Shown here one piece after another: positions 14,853-23,230 of a stretch of DNA of 24,217 nucleotides. The DNA lies in assembly GCA_964613425.1 (NCBI GenBank), contig CAZTHC010000011.1, forward strand, positions 1 through 24,217, given 5' to 3'. Source of the DNA: CAZTHC01 sp964613425. GTDB lineage: Bacteria; Bacillota; Clostridia; TANB77; CAG-508. The translations under genes were made by a program, and so were the position numbers. Position 1 is the stretch's first letter, and every line of letters starts with the position of its first letter. Under the pieces are notes generated by a model. It saw only the letters and a list, made by a program, of their open reading frames with translations. It ran no database searches and was not told the DNA's origin.

Positions 14853-16355
14853 ATGGAAAACAACGAAAATGTAGAAGAACAAGAATTAGACATAAACCAA
14901 TTAATGAAGGTTAGAAGAGAGAAATTAGAAGAATTGCAAAATGATGGAAAAAATCCATTTGCAATAACTAAATATAATAGAACTCATACAAGCCAAGAAA
15001 TAAGAGATAACTACGAAGCATTAGAGCAAAAAGATGTAACAATAGCAGGAAGAATTATGGGTAAAAGAATTATGGGTAAAGCATCTTTCTGTACAATACA
15101 AGACAGTACAGGAAAAATGCAAAGTTATGTAAGTATAAATGATTTAGGAGAAGAAAGCTATAAACTATTTAAAACTTATGATATAGGAGATATTATAGGA
15201 ATTACAGGATTTGTATTTAAAACAAGAACAGAAGAAATATCTGTACATGCAAAAGAAGTTGTTTTACTTACTAAATCATTACGTCCATTACCAGAAAAAT
15301 TTCATGGATTAAAAGATATGGATTTAAGATATAGACAAAGATATTTGGATTTAATTGTTAATCCAGAAGTTAAAGAAACATTTATTAAAAGAACTAAAAT
15401 AATAAAAGAATTAAGAAGAATTTTAGATGAAGATGGTTATTTAGAAGTTGAAACTCCAATGTTAACAACAGTAGCAACAGGAGATGCTGCAAGACCATTC
15501 ACAACACATCATAATACTTTAGACTTAGATATGTATTTAAGAATAGCACCAGAATTGAACTTAAAAAGATTAATAGTTGGTGGATTTGATAGAGTTTATG
15601 AAATAGGTAAAAACTTTAGAAATGAAGGAATGGATATTAAACACAATCCAGAATTCACAAATATAGAGTTTTATTCAGCATATCAAGATTACAAAGATAT
15701 GATGGATATGGCAGAGAAAATTATTTCTCAAATAGCACAAAATGTATTAGGCACAACAAAAATTAGCTACCAAGGTGTAGACATAGATTTAACACCTAAT
15801 TGGAAAAGAATATCAATGATAGACGCTATAAAAGAAGTAACAGGAATAGACTTTAATAAAATAGAAACAGACGAAGAGGCAATTGCATTAGCAAAGAAAA
15901 AAGAAATTGAACTTGAACCAACAAAACAAACAAGAGGTCATGTAATAAATGAATTCTTCGAAGAATATGTAGAAGAAACATTAATTCAACCTACATTTAT
16001 AATAGATTATCCAGTTGAAATATCTCCATTAACAAAGAGAAAACAAGAAGACCAAAGATTGGTTGAAAGATTTGAATTGTTTATTGGTGGACGTGAATAT
16101 GGAAATGCTTATTCAGAATTAAATGACCCATTAGACCAATACGAAAGATTTATGAAGCAAGTAGAAGCAAAACAAAAAGGTGACGAAGAAGCAGGCGGAA
16201 TGGATGAAGACTTTGTAACAGCATTAGAAATCGGATTACCACCAACAGGAGGAATGGGAATAGGATTAGATAGACTTATAATGTTACTTACAGACTCAGC
16301 ATCTATAAGGGACATATTATTCTTCCCAACAATGAAACCACTTTCAGAGCATTAA
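14853..16355 (+). CDS. lysS: Lysyl-tRNA synthetase, class II
   Basis: LysS charges tRNA-Lys. The 500-residue product has the N-terminal OB-fold anticodon-binding domain (about 55-150) and a class II catalytic domain with motif 2 FRNEGMD (255-261), the PEFTNIEFYSAY segment and motif 3 (GMGIGLDRLIML) near the end. Length is standard. The ATG follows AAGGAGAG. The short repeated GRIMGKRIMGK stretch (67-77) is a normal feature of this family's OB fold. The fic gene begins 26 bases downstream with its own GAGGAGG site. Confidence 0.97.
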   Translation: MENNENVEEQELDINQLMKVRREKLEELQNDGKNPFAITKYNRTHTSQEIRDNYEALEQKDVTIAGRIMGKRIMGKASFCTIQDSTGKMQSYVSINDLGEESYKLFKTYDIGDIIGITGFVFKTRTEEISVHAKEVVLLTKSLRPLPEKFHGLKDMDLRYRQRYLDLIVNPEVKETFIKRTKIIKELRRILDEDGYLEVETPMLTTVATGDAARPFTTHHNTLDLDMYLRIAPELNLKRLIVGGFDRVYEIGKNFRNEGMDIKHNPEFTNIEFYSAYQDYKDMMDMAEKIISQIAQNVLGTTKISYQGVDIDLTPNWKRISMIDAIKEVTGIDFNKIETDEEAIALAKKKEIELEPTKQTRGHVINEFFEEYVEETLIQPTFIIDYPVEISPLTKRKQEDQRLVERFELFIGGREYGNAYSELNDPLDQYERFMKQVEAKQKGDEEAGGMDEDFVTALEIGLPPTGGMGIGLDRLIMLLTDSASIRDILFFPTMKPLSEH

Positions 16356-16381
16356 TCTAAAAAACTAATGAGGAGGTAAAA

Positions 16382-16987
16382 ATGATTTTAGAGAATAAAT
16401 TAAACATCACTGATCAAACAGAATTGGCAAGAGAAGAAGAAAGAATTAGTAAAAAACGTGCAAAAGAAATGTTTGAAACAGGATATCTAAATGAATTAAA
16501 ACCAGGAACATTTGAATCTTTGAAGAAAATTCATAAATGCTTATTCGAAGAGATATATGAATTTGCAGGCACTTTAAGAAAAGTAAATATAGCAAAAGGA
16601 AATTTTAGATTTACACCTCTTAGTTATCTTGAAGAAGCAATTAAAAACATTGAAAAAATGCCACAATCAACGTATGAAGAAATAATAGAAAAATACGTAG
16701 AAATGAATATTGCACATCCATTTAGAGAAGGTAATGGCAGAAGTACAAGAATTTGGCTTGATTTAATTTTGAAAAAAGAGTTAAATGTAGTTGTTGATTG
16801 GAGCAAAGTAGATAAAACAGATTATTTACTTGCAATGGAACGTAGTCCTATAAAAGACACGGAAATTAAAGAATTATTAAAACAAAGCTTAACAAAAGAG
16901 ATAGATAGTAGAGAAGTATATATGAAGGGAATAGATAATAGTTATTTATACGAGGGCTATATATCATTTGAAACTGACAAGTTATAG
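16382..16987 (+). CDS. fic: Fic-domain protein adenylyltransferase (class III)
   Basis: Fic enzymes transfer AMP (sometimes other nucleotides) to hydroxyl side chains of target proteins. The 201-residue product has the complete core HPFREGNGRS at 112-121, with catalytic H112. The autoinhibitory motif [S/T]xxxE[G/N] is present near the C-terminus as SYLYEG (187-192), which places it in class III, like the Neisseria Fic protein, where inhibition is relieved when oligomers dissociate. No separate antitoxin gene adjoins it, consistent with built-in inhibition. It lies 26 bases after lysS and 23 bases before the protease gene, in an apparent operon. The target is unknown. Confidence 0.92.
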   Translation: MILENKLNITDQTELAREEERISKKRAKEMFETGYLNELKPGTFESLKKIHKCLFEEIYEFAGTLRKVNIAKGNFRFTPLSYLEEAIKNIEKMPQSTYEEIIEKYVEMNIAHPFREGNGRSTRIWLDLILKKELNVVVDWSKVDKTDYLLAMERSPIKDTEIKELLKQSLTKEIDSREVYMKGIDNSYLYEGYISFETDKL

Positions 16988-17010
16988 ATTAATTAAGAAA
17001 GGATACTAAA

Positions 17011-17739
17011 ATGTTTGATTTTAGGATGGATAAAAAAATATTATATATTATAATAGCCGTAATGGTATTAATTAGATTTACAGGAATGACACAAAATGGA
17101 CTAATAGCATTACTACTTGTAATTCCAGGAGTTTTAATAGCTATAACATTTCACGAATTTGCACATGCATTTGTAGCAGATAAATTAGGAGACACAACAC
17201 CACGTTCACAAGGAAGACTAAATTTAAATCCATTAAGTCATATGGATCCGATAGGAACTGTAATGCTACTTGTAGCAGGATTTGGATGGGGAAAACCAGT
17301 AGAAATAAATCCGAGAAATTTCAATAATAAAATGTCTGCATCGGCTGCACAAGCATTAGTATCATTAGCGGGACCAATAATGAACTTTTTATTAGCTTTT
17401 ATATTTCTAACAATTACATATATTGTATTTCCAGCAGGAGGAATACTTACAATATCAACAAATGTATCAGCAATATTATATATAGTATTATTAAACATAG
17501 TTATAACAAATGTTGGGTTAGGAGTATTTAATTTAATTCCATTACCACCATTAGATGGTTCAAAAATTTTAAAACATTTTTTACCATATAATGCAAAACG
17601 TTGGTTTGAAGAAAAAGAGCAAATATTTTACATAGTATTTGTAATACTTTGGATAACAGGATTATCTGGAATAATAGTTTCACCATTAATAAACGGTGTT
17701 TATAATGGAATGAATTATTTACTAGGAATAATCTTTTAA
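17011..17739 (+). CDS. Site-2 protease family membrane metalloprotease (M50)
   Basis: This 242-residue intramembrane zinc protease has HEFAH at 48-52 (zinc ligands H48 and H52, catalytic E49) in a membrane helix, and a second conserved segment NLIPLPPLDGSKI with D182 as likely third ligand. About five or six hydrophobic segments are visible. There is no PDZ domain, so it belongs to the small YwhC-like group rather than RseP or SpoIVFB with added domains. The substrate is unknown. The ATG follows AGAAAGGA. Confidence 0.9.
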   Translation: MFDFRMDKKILYIIIAVMVLIRFTGMTQNGLIALLLVIPGVLIAITFHEFAHAFVADKLGDTTPRSQGRLNLNPLSHMDPIGTVMLLVAGFGWGKPVEINPRNFNNKMSASAAQALVSLAGPIMNFLLAFIFLTITYIVFPAGGILTISTNVSAILYIVLLNIVITNVGLGVFNLIPLPPLDGSKILKHFLPYNAKRWFEEKEQIFYIVFVILWITGLSGIIVSPLINGVYNGMNYLLGIIF

Positions 17740-17765
17740 AGAATACACAAATCATTTTATAAAAT

Positions 17766-17800
17766 GTAGGGGGCGGTGTCCTCGACGACCCACAGATAAA
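17766..17800 (+). repeat. GTAGGGG intergenic repeat, copy 2
   Basis: It starts GTAGGGGGCGG, contains GTCCTCGACGACCCAC and ends AGATAAA. It lies upstream of tsaD, in the same orientation, about 50 bases before the start codon. Confidence 0.75.
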
Positions 17801-17851
17801 TTTATCGTAAACGGTTCGACAAATATTGAATTTGAAATTAAGGAGAATAAA

Positions 17852-18842
17852 ATGAAAGATATTTATGTGCTTGGAATAGAATCTAGCTGTGATGAGACCT
17901 CTGTTTCTGTTGTTAAAAACGGAAGAGAGGTTCTTTCTAATGTAATAAATTCACAAATAAAAATACATGAAGAATATGGTGGAGTAGTACCAGAAATAGC
18001 ATCTAGGTGCCATACAGAGGTTATAAACCAAGTTACAAAAGAAGCATTAAAACAAGCAAATAAAACTTTTGAAGATATAGATGTAATTGCATGTACATAT
18101 GGACCAGGATTAGTAGGAGCTTTGCTAGTAGGAGTATCATATGCAAAAGGTTTAAGCTATGCATTAAATAAGCCATTAGTAGGAGTAAACCATATAGAAG
18201 GTCATATTGCAGCCAATTATATTACTCATAGTAAATTAAAACCACCATTTTTGTGTTTAGTTATTTCACGGAGGTCACACACATTTAGTACATATTAAAG
18301 ACTATAACAGCTTTGAAATATTAGGAAAAACTAGAGATGATGCAATTGGAGAAGCATTTGATAAAATTGCAAGGGTAGTAGGTTTAGGTTATCCAGGAGG
18401 ACCAAAAGTAGATAAATTGGCAAAAGAAGGACAACCAACAATAAAACTACCAAAAACACATTTCGAAAATTTGGACTTCAGTTTTAGTGGAATAAAAACG
18501 GCAATAATTAATTTAAATCATAAAACACCAGATATAAATAAAGCAGATTTATGTGCAAGTTTTGAGAAAGTTGCAACAGAAGTATTAATAGAAAATACAT
18601 TAAAAGCAGCTGAGAGTTTAAATATAAATACAATTGCACTTGCAGGAGGAGTTTCTGCGAACAGTTATATAAGAGAAGGATTTTCAAAATTAAAAGAAAA
18701 TAATATAGAAATTTATTATCCTGAACTTAAATTGTGTACAGATAATGCAGCAATGATTGCTTCAGCAGGATATTACAATTATTTAGATGGAAAAATTGCA
18801 GATTTAAAATTAAATGCTATACCAAATTTAAAAATAAATTAA
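17852..18842 (+). CDS. tsaD: TsaD, tRNA t6A threonylcarbamoyltransferase, requires +1 frameshift at 18269
   Basis: TsaD, with TsaB and TsaE, attaches threonylcarbamoyl to A37 of tRNAs reading ANN codons and is normally essential. The first frame shows GIESSCDET, the CTYGPGL loop and the metal-binding HIEGH (114-118). It then reads TCA CGG AGG and runs to TAA at 18296-18298. Skipping C 18269 gives the invariant SGGHTHLVHIKDY and continues through GYPGGPKVDKLA, FSFSGIKTA, LAGGVSANSYIR and CTDNAAMIA to 18842. The total is 329 residues, a normal length. The unshifted 148-residue fragment lacks the second half of the ASKHA fold. ATG 17852 follows AAGGAG. Confidence 0.94.
18269..18272 (+). other. 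Candidate +1 recoding site in tsaD (CGGA)
   Basis: Zero-frame CGG (18269-18271) follows TCA (Ser), as in obgE, and is followed by A. The +1 frame reads the first Gly of the invariant SGGHTH motif. The zero frame ends at TAA 18296-18298. Confidence 0.82.
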
Positions 18843-18863
18843 CCAAAATATGAGGTGATATTA

Positions 18864-19562
18864 TTGAGTATATATGCAATATCTGATTTGCATTTGTCAT
18901 TTGGAACAGATAAACCCATGGACGTATTTGGGTATAATTGGGAAAATCATGCAGAAAAAATAAGAAAAGACTGGTTAAGCAAAGTAAAAGAAGAAGACTT
19001 AGTATTATTACCAGGAGATTTTTCGTGGGCAATGAATTTAAAAGATACATATGAAGATTTTAAATTTTTAAATGAGTTACCAGGAAGAAAGCTTTTATTA
19101 AAGGGAAATCATGATTATTGGTGGACAACTAGTACAAAGTTAAGAAAATATATAGAAGAAAATAAATTTTCAACAATAGATTTTTTATATAATAATAGTA
19201 TAGAATTTGAGAACTATATAATATGCGGCACTAGAGGTTGGGTAAACCAAGAAGGCGAAGAAAATGATAAAATTTTAAAAAGAGAAAATATACGTTTAGA
19301 ACTATCTATAAATAATGGAATACAAAAGTATGGTACAGAAAAAGAAATTATAGTTTGTACGCATTATCCACCATTTTCAAAGAAAAATGAAGATGTTACA
19401 CAATTAGTAAAAACAATGATAAAATATAATGTGAAAAAATGCTTGTATGGACATTTACACGGAGTTGCACATGCAGACGCAATACAAGGTGTTTTACTTG
19501 GAATAGATTTCAAACTAGTGAGTTGTGATTATACTAACTTTTCATTAATAAAAGTTACATAA
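18864..19562 (+). CDS. Calcineurin-like metallophosphoesterase
   Basis: This 232-residue two-metal phosphoesterase has the family blocks in order: SDLHL (D8, H10), GDFSWAM, GNHDYWW, THYPP and YGHLHG. I chose TTG 18864 because the GAGGTGAT ribosome binding site lies just before it; the upstream in-frame GTG (18855) is part of that site. The GDFSW and GNHDYWW segments resemble a widespread Firmicutes subfamily of unknown substrate. It starts 21 bases after tsaD and is probably cotranscribed with it. Confidence 0.88.
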   Translation: MSIYAISDLHLSFGTDKPMDVFGYNWENHAEKIRKDWLSKVKEEDLVLLPGDFSWAMNLKDTYEDFKFLNELPGRKLLLKGNHDYWWTTSTKLRKYIEENKFSTIDFLYNNSIEFENYIICGTRGWVNQEGEENDKILKRENIRLELSINNGIQKYGTEKEIIVCTHYPPFSKKNEDVTQLVKTMIKYNVKKCLYGHLHGVAHADAIQGVLLGIDFKLVSCDYTNFSLIKVT

Positions 19563-19591
19563 AAAAATAAAATAATAATTTTCACAAAACC

Positions 19592-19619
19592 TTGATTTAT
19601 CTATATTTTGTGATATAAT
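19592..19619 (+). promoter_or_regulatory. Promoter of tig
   Basis: TTGATT (19592-19597), a 16-base spacer and TATAAT (19614-19619) precede tig by about 45 bases. Confidence 0.7.
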
Positions 19620-19663
19620 ATAAAAGCTTATTTTAAAAACAAAAAAGAAAGGAAATGAATTAA

Positions 19664-20947
19664 ATGAGTATAAAAGTAGAAAAAACAGACAAAAATAATG
19701 AATTAAAATTGGAATTTAAAATTGAAGCAGAGAAATTTGATGCAGCAATAAAAACAGTATATGCAAAAAATGCTAAATATTTCAATATACCAGGATTTAG
19801 AAAAGGTAAGGCACCAATGAATATTGTAGAAAAATATTATGGAAAAGAAATATTTTATGAAGATGCTTTTAATGAAGTAGTTCCACCAATATTTGATGAA
19901 GAATTGAAAGCAAACAATATAGAAGCAGTAAGTCAACCACAAATAGATATAACACAAATGGAAAAAGGAAAAGAGCTTATATTTACAGCTGTAATTCAAA
20001 CAAAACCAGAAGTAAAATTAGGAAAATATAAAGGTATAGAACTAAAAAAAGTTGAGTATAATGTATCTGACAAAGATATTGAACACGAATTAGGACATAT
20101 GGCAGAGAAAAACTCAAGACTTGTATCTATAGAGGATAGAGCAGTAGAAAAAGATGATATTACTAAAATAGATTTTGAAGGATTTGTTGATGGAGAAGCT
20201 TTTGAAGGTGGAAAAGCAGAAGGATACGATTTAACAATAGGAAGTGGTTCTTTTATTCCAGGATTTGAAGACCAAATAATTGGTATGAAAATAAATGAAG
20301 AAAAAGAAGTAAAAGTTAAATTTCCAGAAGAATATTTTTCAAAAGAATTAGCTGGAAAAGATGCTACATTTAAAGTAAAATTACATGAAATTAAAAAGAA
20401 AGAAATGCCTGTAATAGACGATGAGCTTGCTAAAGATATTAGTGAATTTGATACATTAGCAGAATTAAAAGCAGATATAAAAGCTAAAATGGAAGAAGAA
20501 AATACAACAAGAGCAAAATATGAAACAGAAGAAGCAGCAATACAAGCTGTTTGCGATGCTACAGAAATTGAAATTCCATCAGGAATGATAGAAACAGAAA
20601 TAGATAACATGGTTAAAGAAATAGAAGGAAGATTAAGTTACCAAGGAATGAAAATGGAACAATATCTTCAAATGATGGGAAAAACAATGACAGAATTCAG
20701 AGATGAATATAAACAACAAGCTGAAAAATCTGTAAAAGGTAAGTTGGTTTTAGAAGCAATAAGCAAAGATGCTAATATAGAAGTAACAGAAGAAGATGTT
20801 GCAGAAAAAGTAAAAGAAATGGCTACAAAATATGGAAAAAAAGAAGAAGAACTTAAAGACAACGAACAATTAAAAGGATATATAAAAGAAAACATGAAAA
20901 CAGAAAAAGCAATTGCATACTTAGTAGAAAATGCAAAAATAAAATAA
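19664..20947 (+). CDS. tig: Trigger factor chaperone
   Basis: Trigger factor binds the ribosome exit tunnel and helps fold new chains. The 427-residue protein has the ribosome-docking loop GFRKGKAP at 44-51, an FKBP-type prolyl isomerase domain (about 150-242, with IDFEGFVDG and GSGSFIPGFEDQIIG) and a helical C-terminal chaperone domain. The ATG follows AAAGGAAATG. The order tig-clpP-clpX is conserved in many bacteria. A hairpin without T-run follows the gene. Confidence 0.96.
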   Translation: MSIKVEKTDKNNELKLEFKIEAEKFDAAIKTVYAKNAKYFNIPGFRKGKAPMNIVEKYYGKEIFYEDAFNEVVPPIFDEELKANNIEAVSQPQIDITQMEKGKELIFTAVIQTKPEVKLGKYKGIELKKVEYNVSDKDIEHELGHMAEKNSRLVSIEDRAVEKDDITKIDFEGFVDGEAFEGGKAEGYDLTIGSGSFIPGFEDQIIGMKINEEKEVKVKFPEEYFSKELAGKDATFKVKLHEIKKKEMPVIDDELAKDISEFDTLAELKADIKAKMEEENTTRAKYETEEAAIQAVCDATEIEIPSGMIETEIDNMVKEIEGRLSYQGMKMEQYLQMMGKTMTEFRDEYKQQAEKSVKGKLVLEAISKDANIEVTEEDVAEKVKEMATKYGKKEEELKDNEQLKGYIKENMKTEKAIAYLVENAKIK

Positions 20948-20956
20948 ACTAATTAA

Positions 20957-20986
20957 TAGCAGGCAAAAAGCAATTTGAGCCTGCTA
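20957..20986. other. Hairpin after tig
   Basis: TAGCAGGC (20957-20964) pairs with GCCTGCTA (20979-20986). There is no T-run, so this is a weak terminator at best and perhaps an RNA processing or stability element. Confidence 0.35.
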
Positions 20987-21010
20987 AATTAAAAATGTAA
21001 ATAAAAACAT

Positions 21011-21045
21011 GTAGGGGTCGGCGTTTTTGACGACTCACAAATAAA
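21011..21045 (+). repeat. GTAGGGG intergenic repeat, copy 3
   Basis: It starts GTAGGGGTCGG, continues CGTTTTTGACGACTCAC and ends AAATAAA. It sits directly before the clpP ribosome binding site, about 18 bases from the start codon. Confidence 0.8.
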
Positions 21046-21062
21046 ATATAGGAGGTTTTCAA

Positions 21063-21662
21063 ATGATAAAAGATAGTTTAGTACCTTATGTAATTGAACA
21101 AACAAGTAAAGGAGAAAGATCATATGATATATTCTCTAGATTGTTAAAAGATAGAATAATATTTTTAAGTGAAGATGTAAACCATGTAACAGCAAGCCTA
21201 GTAATAGCACAAATGTTATTTCTAGAAGGCGAAGACCCAGATAAAGAAATACATTTTTATATAAATAGTCCAGGTGGGTCAATAACAGATGGAATGGCAA
21301 TAGTTGATACAATGAATTATATTAAATGCCCAATATCTACTATATGTGTTGGATTAGCAGCAAGTATGGGTGCAGTATTATTAGCATGTGGAGAAAAAGG
21401 TAAAAGATTTGCAACTCCAAATTCAGAAATATTAATACATCAACCATTAATTTCTGGCGGACTTTCAGGTCAAACAACAGAAATTAAAATTCATGCAGAC
21501 CATATGGTAAGAACTCGTGAAAAGTTAAATAAAATATTAAGTGAAAAAACAGGTCAAACTTTAGAACAAATAGAAAAAGATACAGAAAGAGATAATTATT
21601 TAACAGCTGAAGAAGCACTAAAATATGGTTTAATAGATGGTATATTAGATAAAAGAATATAA
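21063..21662 (+). CDS. clpP: ClpP protease subunit
   Basis: ClpP forms the 14-subunit proteolytic chamber used by ClpC and ClpX. The 199-residue product has the catalytic Ser S101 in GLAASMGAVLL, His H126 in EILIHQPL and an Asp within DTERD (173-177). Length is normal. The ATG follows GGAGG. No CtsR heptads are visible upstream, unlike ctsR itself, so CtsR control here would have to come from elsewhere or be absent. Confidence 0.97.
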   Translation: MIKDSLVPYVIEQTSKGERSYDIFSRLLKDRIIFLSEDVNHVTASLVIAQMLFLEGEDPDKEIHFYINSPGGSITDGMAIVDTMNYIKCPISTICVGLAASMGAVLLACGEKGKRFATPNSEILIHQPLISGGLSGQTTEIKIHADHMVRTREKLNKILSEKTGQTLEQIEKDTERDNYLTAEEALKYGLIDGILDKRI

Positions 21663-21749
21663 ACAATCTATAAAGAATATATGTTATAGTAACTCTCAAT
21701 GATTTTATATATTGAAGAAATTACTAAAAGATAATTATAGGAGGAAATA

Positions 21750-23066
21750 ATGCCTAAAAAAAATGATAATAATATATTAAAAAATGTTACATGTTCATTT
21801 TGTGGAAAAACCCAAGAGCAAGTTAAAAGGATAGTTGCTGGACCTAATGTATATATTTGTGATGAATGTATAAATATATGTTCAAACATATTAGAAGATG
21901 AATATTATGAAGAAGATTTATCATATGTAGAAGATGAAATGGAAAAATTGCCAACACCAGCAGAGATCAAGAAAATATTGGATGATTATGTAATAGGACA
22001 AGAAGATGCTAAAAAGACTTTAGCAGTAGCAGTGTACAATCATTACAAGAGAATTAATAATAAGGATTCAGCTGATGATATAGAAATTCAAAAGAGTAAT
22101 GTTTTATTATTAGGTTCAACTGGATGTGGAAAAACATTGTTAGCTCAAACTTTAGCAAGAATCTTGAATGTGCCATTTGCAATAGCAGATGCTACAACAC
22201 TTACAGAAGCTGGTTATGTTGGAGAAGATGTAGAAAACATACTTCTAAAATTAATACAAGCAGCAGATTATGACATACCAAGAGCAGAAAGAGGAATTAT
22301 ATATATAGATGAAATAGATAAGATTTCTAGAAAATCTGAAAATCCATCTATAACAAGGGATGTAAGCGGAGAAGGAGTTCAACAAGCATTATTAAAAATA
22401 ATTGAAGGAACAGTTGCTTCAGTACCACCACAAGGGGGAAGAAAACATCCACACCAAGAATTTTTACAAATAAACACAGAAAATATATTGTTTATTTGTG
22501 GAGGAGCTTTTGAGGGAATAGAAAAAATTATAAAAGATAGAACAGGAAAAAAAGCTATTGGATTTGGTGCACAAATAGAAAGTCAAAAAGACATAAAAAG
22601 ATACAAAATCCTAGAGGAAATGTTACCACAAGATTTATTAAAATTTGGTATGATACCAGAATTTGTAGGAAGATTGCCAATAATAGCGACATTACAAGAA
22701 CTAGATAGAGAAGCATTAATAAAAATAGTAACAGAACCAAAAAATGCTTTAGTAAAACAATATAAGAAATTATTTGAATTTGATGATGTTGAATTGGAAT
22801 TTGAAAAAGACGCTTTAGATGTTATTGTAGATAAAGCAATACAGAGAAATACAGGGGCAAGAGGATTACGTTCAATAATAGAAGATATAATGAGAGACAT
22901 TATGTTCGAAATTCCATCAAATCCTAAAATAGAAAAATGCATTATAACGAAAGAAACTGTGGAAACAAAAGAAATGCCAAAATTAGTTATTAATGAAAAT
23001 AAAGTAGTAAAAAAACATACAATAAGAAAAAAGATAGTATCAAATAAAAAAGAATCAGCATCATAA
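21750..23066 (+). CDS. clpX: ClpX ATP-dependent unfoldase
   Basis: ClpX recognises tagged proteins and threads them into ClpP. The 438-residue protein has an N-terminal zinc-binding domain (C15, C18, C37, C40), Walker A GSTGCGKT (122-129), Walker B IIYIDE (183-188) and the C-terminal small AAA+ domain with TGARGLRSIIE. The basic C-terminal tail is slightly extended. The ATG follows AGGAGG. It lies 87 bases after clpP and ends before a terminator. Confidence 0.97.
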   Translation: MPKKNDNNILKNVTCSFCGKTQEQVKRIVAGPNVYICDECINICSNILEDEYYEEDLSYVEDEMEKLPTPAEIKKILDDYVIGQEDAKKTLAVAVYNHYKRINNKDSADDIEIQKSNVLLLGSTGCGKTLLAQTLARILNVPFAIADATTLTEAGYVGEDVENILLKLIQAADYDIPRAERGIIYIDEIDKISRKSENPSITRDVSGEGVQQALLKIIEGTVASVPPQGGRKHPHQEFLQINTENILFICGGAFEGIEKIIKDRTGKKAIGFGAQIESQKDIKRYKILEEMLPQDLLKFGMIPEFVGRLPIIATLQELDREALIKIVTEPKNALVKQYKKLFEFDDVELEFEKDALDVIVDKAIQRNTGARGLRSIIEDIMRDIMFEIPSNPKIEKCIITKETVETKEMPKLVINENKVVKKHTIRKKIVSNKKESAS

Positions 23067-23076
23067 AAAAATTAAT

Positions 23077-23115
23077 AAACGATTTTAATGGCAGGCTTAT
23101 GCATTAAAATCGTTT
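23077..23115 (+). terminator. Intrinsic terminator after clpX
   Basis: A perfect 14-bp stem (23077-23090 with 23102-23115) with an 11-base loop ends in TTTTT. It lies 11 bases after the clpX stop. Confidence 0.8.
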
Positions 23116-23147
23116 TTATTATTATATTTTCAAACACAGTGCGAAAT

Positions 23148-23184
23148 GTAGGGGTCGACGTCCTCGACGATTCGCCAAATAAAT
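23148..23184 (+). repeat. GTAGGGG intergenic repeat, copy 4
   Basis: It starts GTAGGGGTCGA, continues CGTCCTCGACGATTCGCC and ends AAATAAA. It lies in the manA leader, about 47 bases before the start codon. Confidence 0.8.
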
Positions 23185-23230
23185 TGTAATTTATTGCAAA
23201 AATAATATAAAAATAAAAGGAGAGATTCAA

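Noticed and set aside
1890..18271. Four independent frameshift mutations producing pseudogenes
   Set aside because: obgE and tsaD are normally essential and ctsR is highly conserved. Sequence on both sides of each break is well preserved, and all four are the same one-base C insertion creating CGG before A. Random decay would not give one identical lesion.
1890..18271. Systematic sequencing or assembly error
   Set aside because: Not fully excluded without reads, but the uninserted contexts TCAGGA, TGTGGA and AGAGGA occur elsewhere (for example near 6107, 22129 and 12700) without an inserted C. An error process would not know to create an otherwise unused codon.
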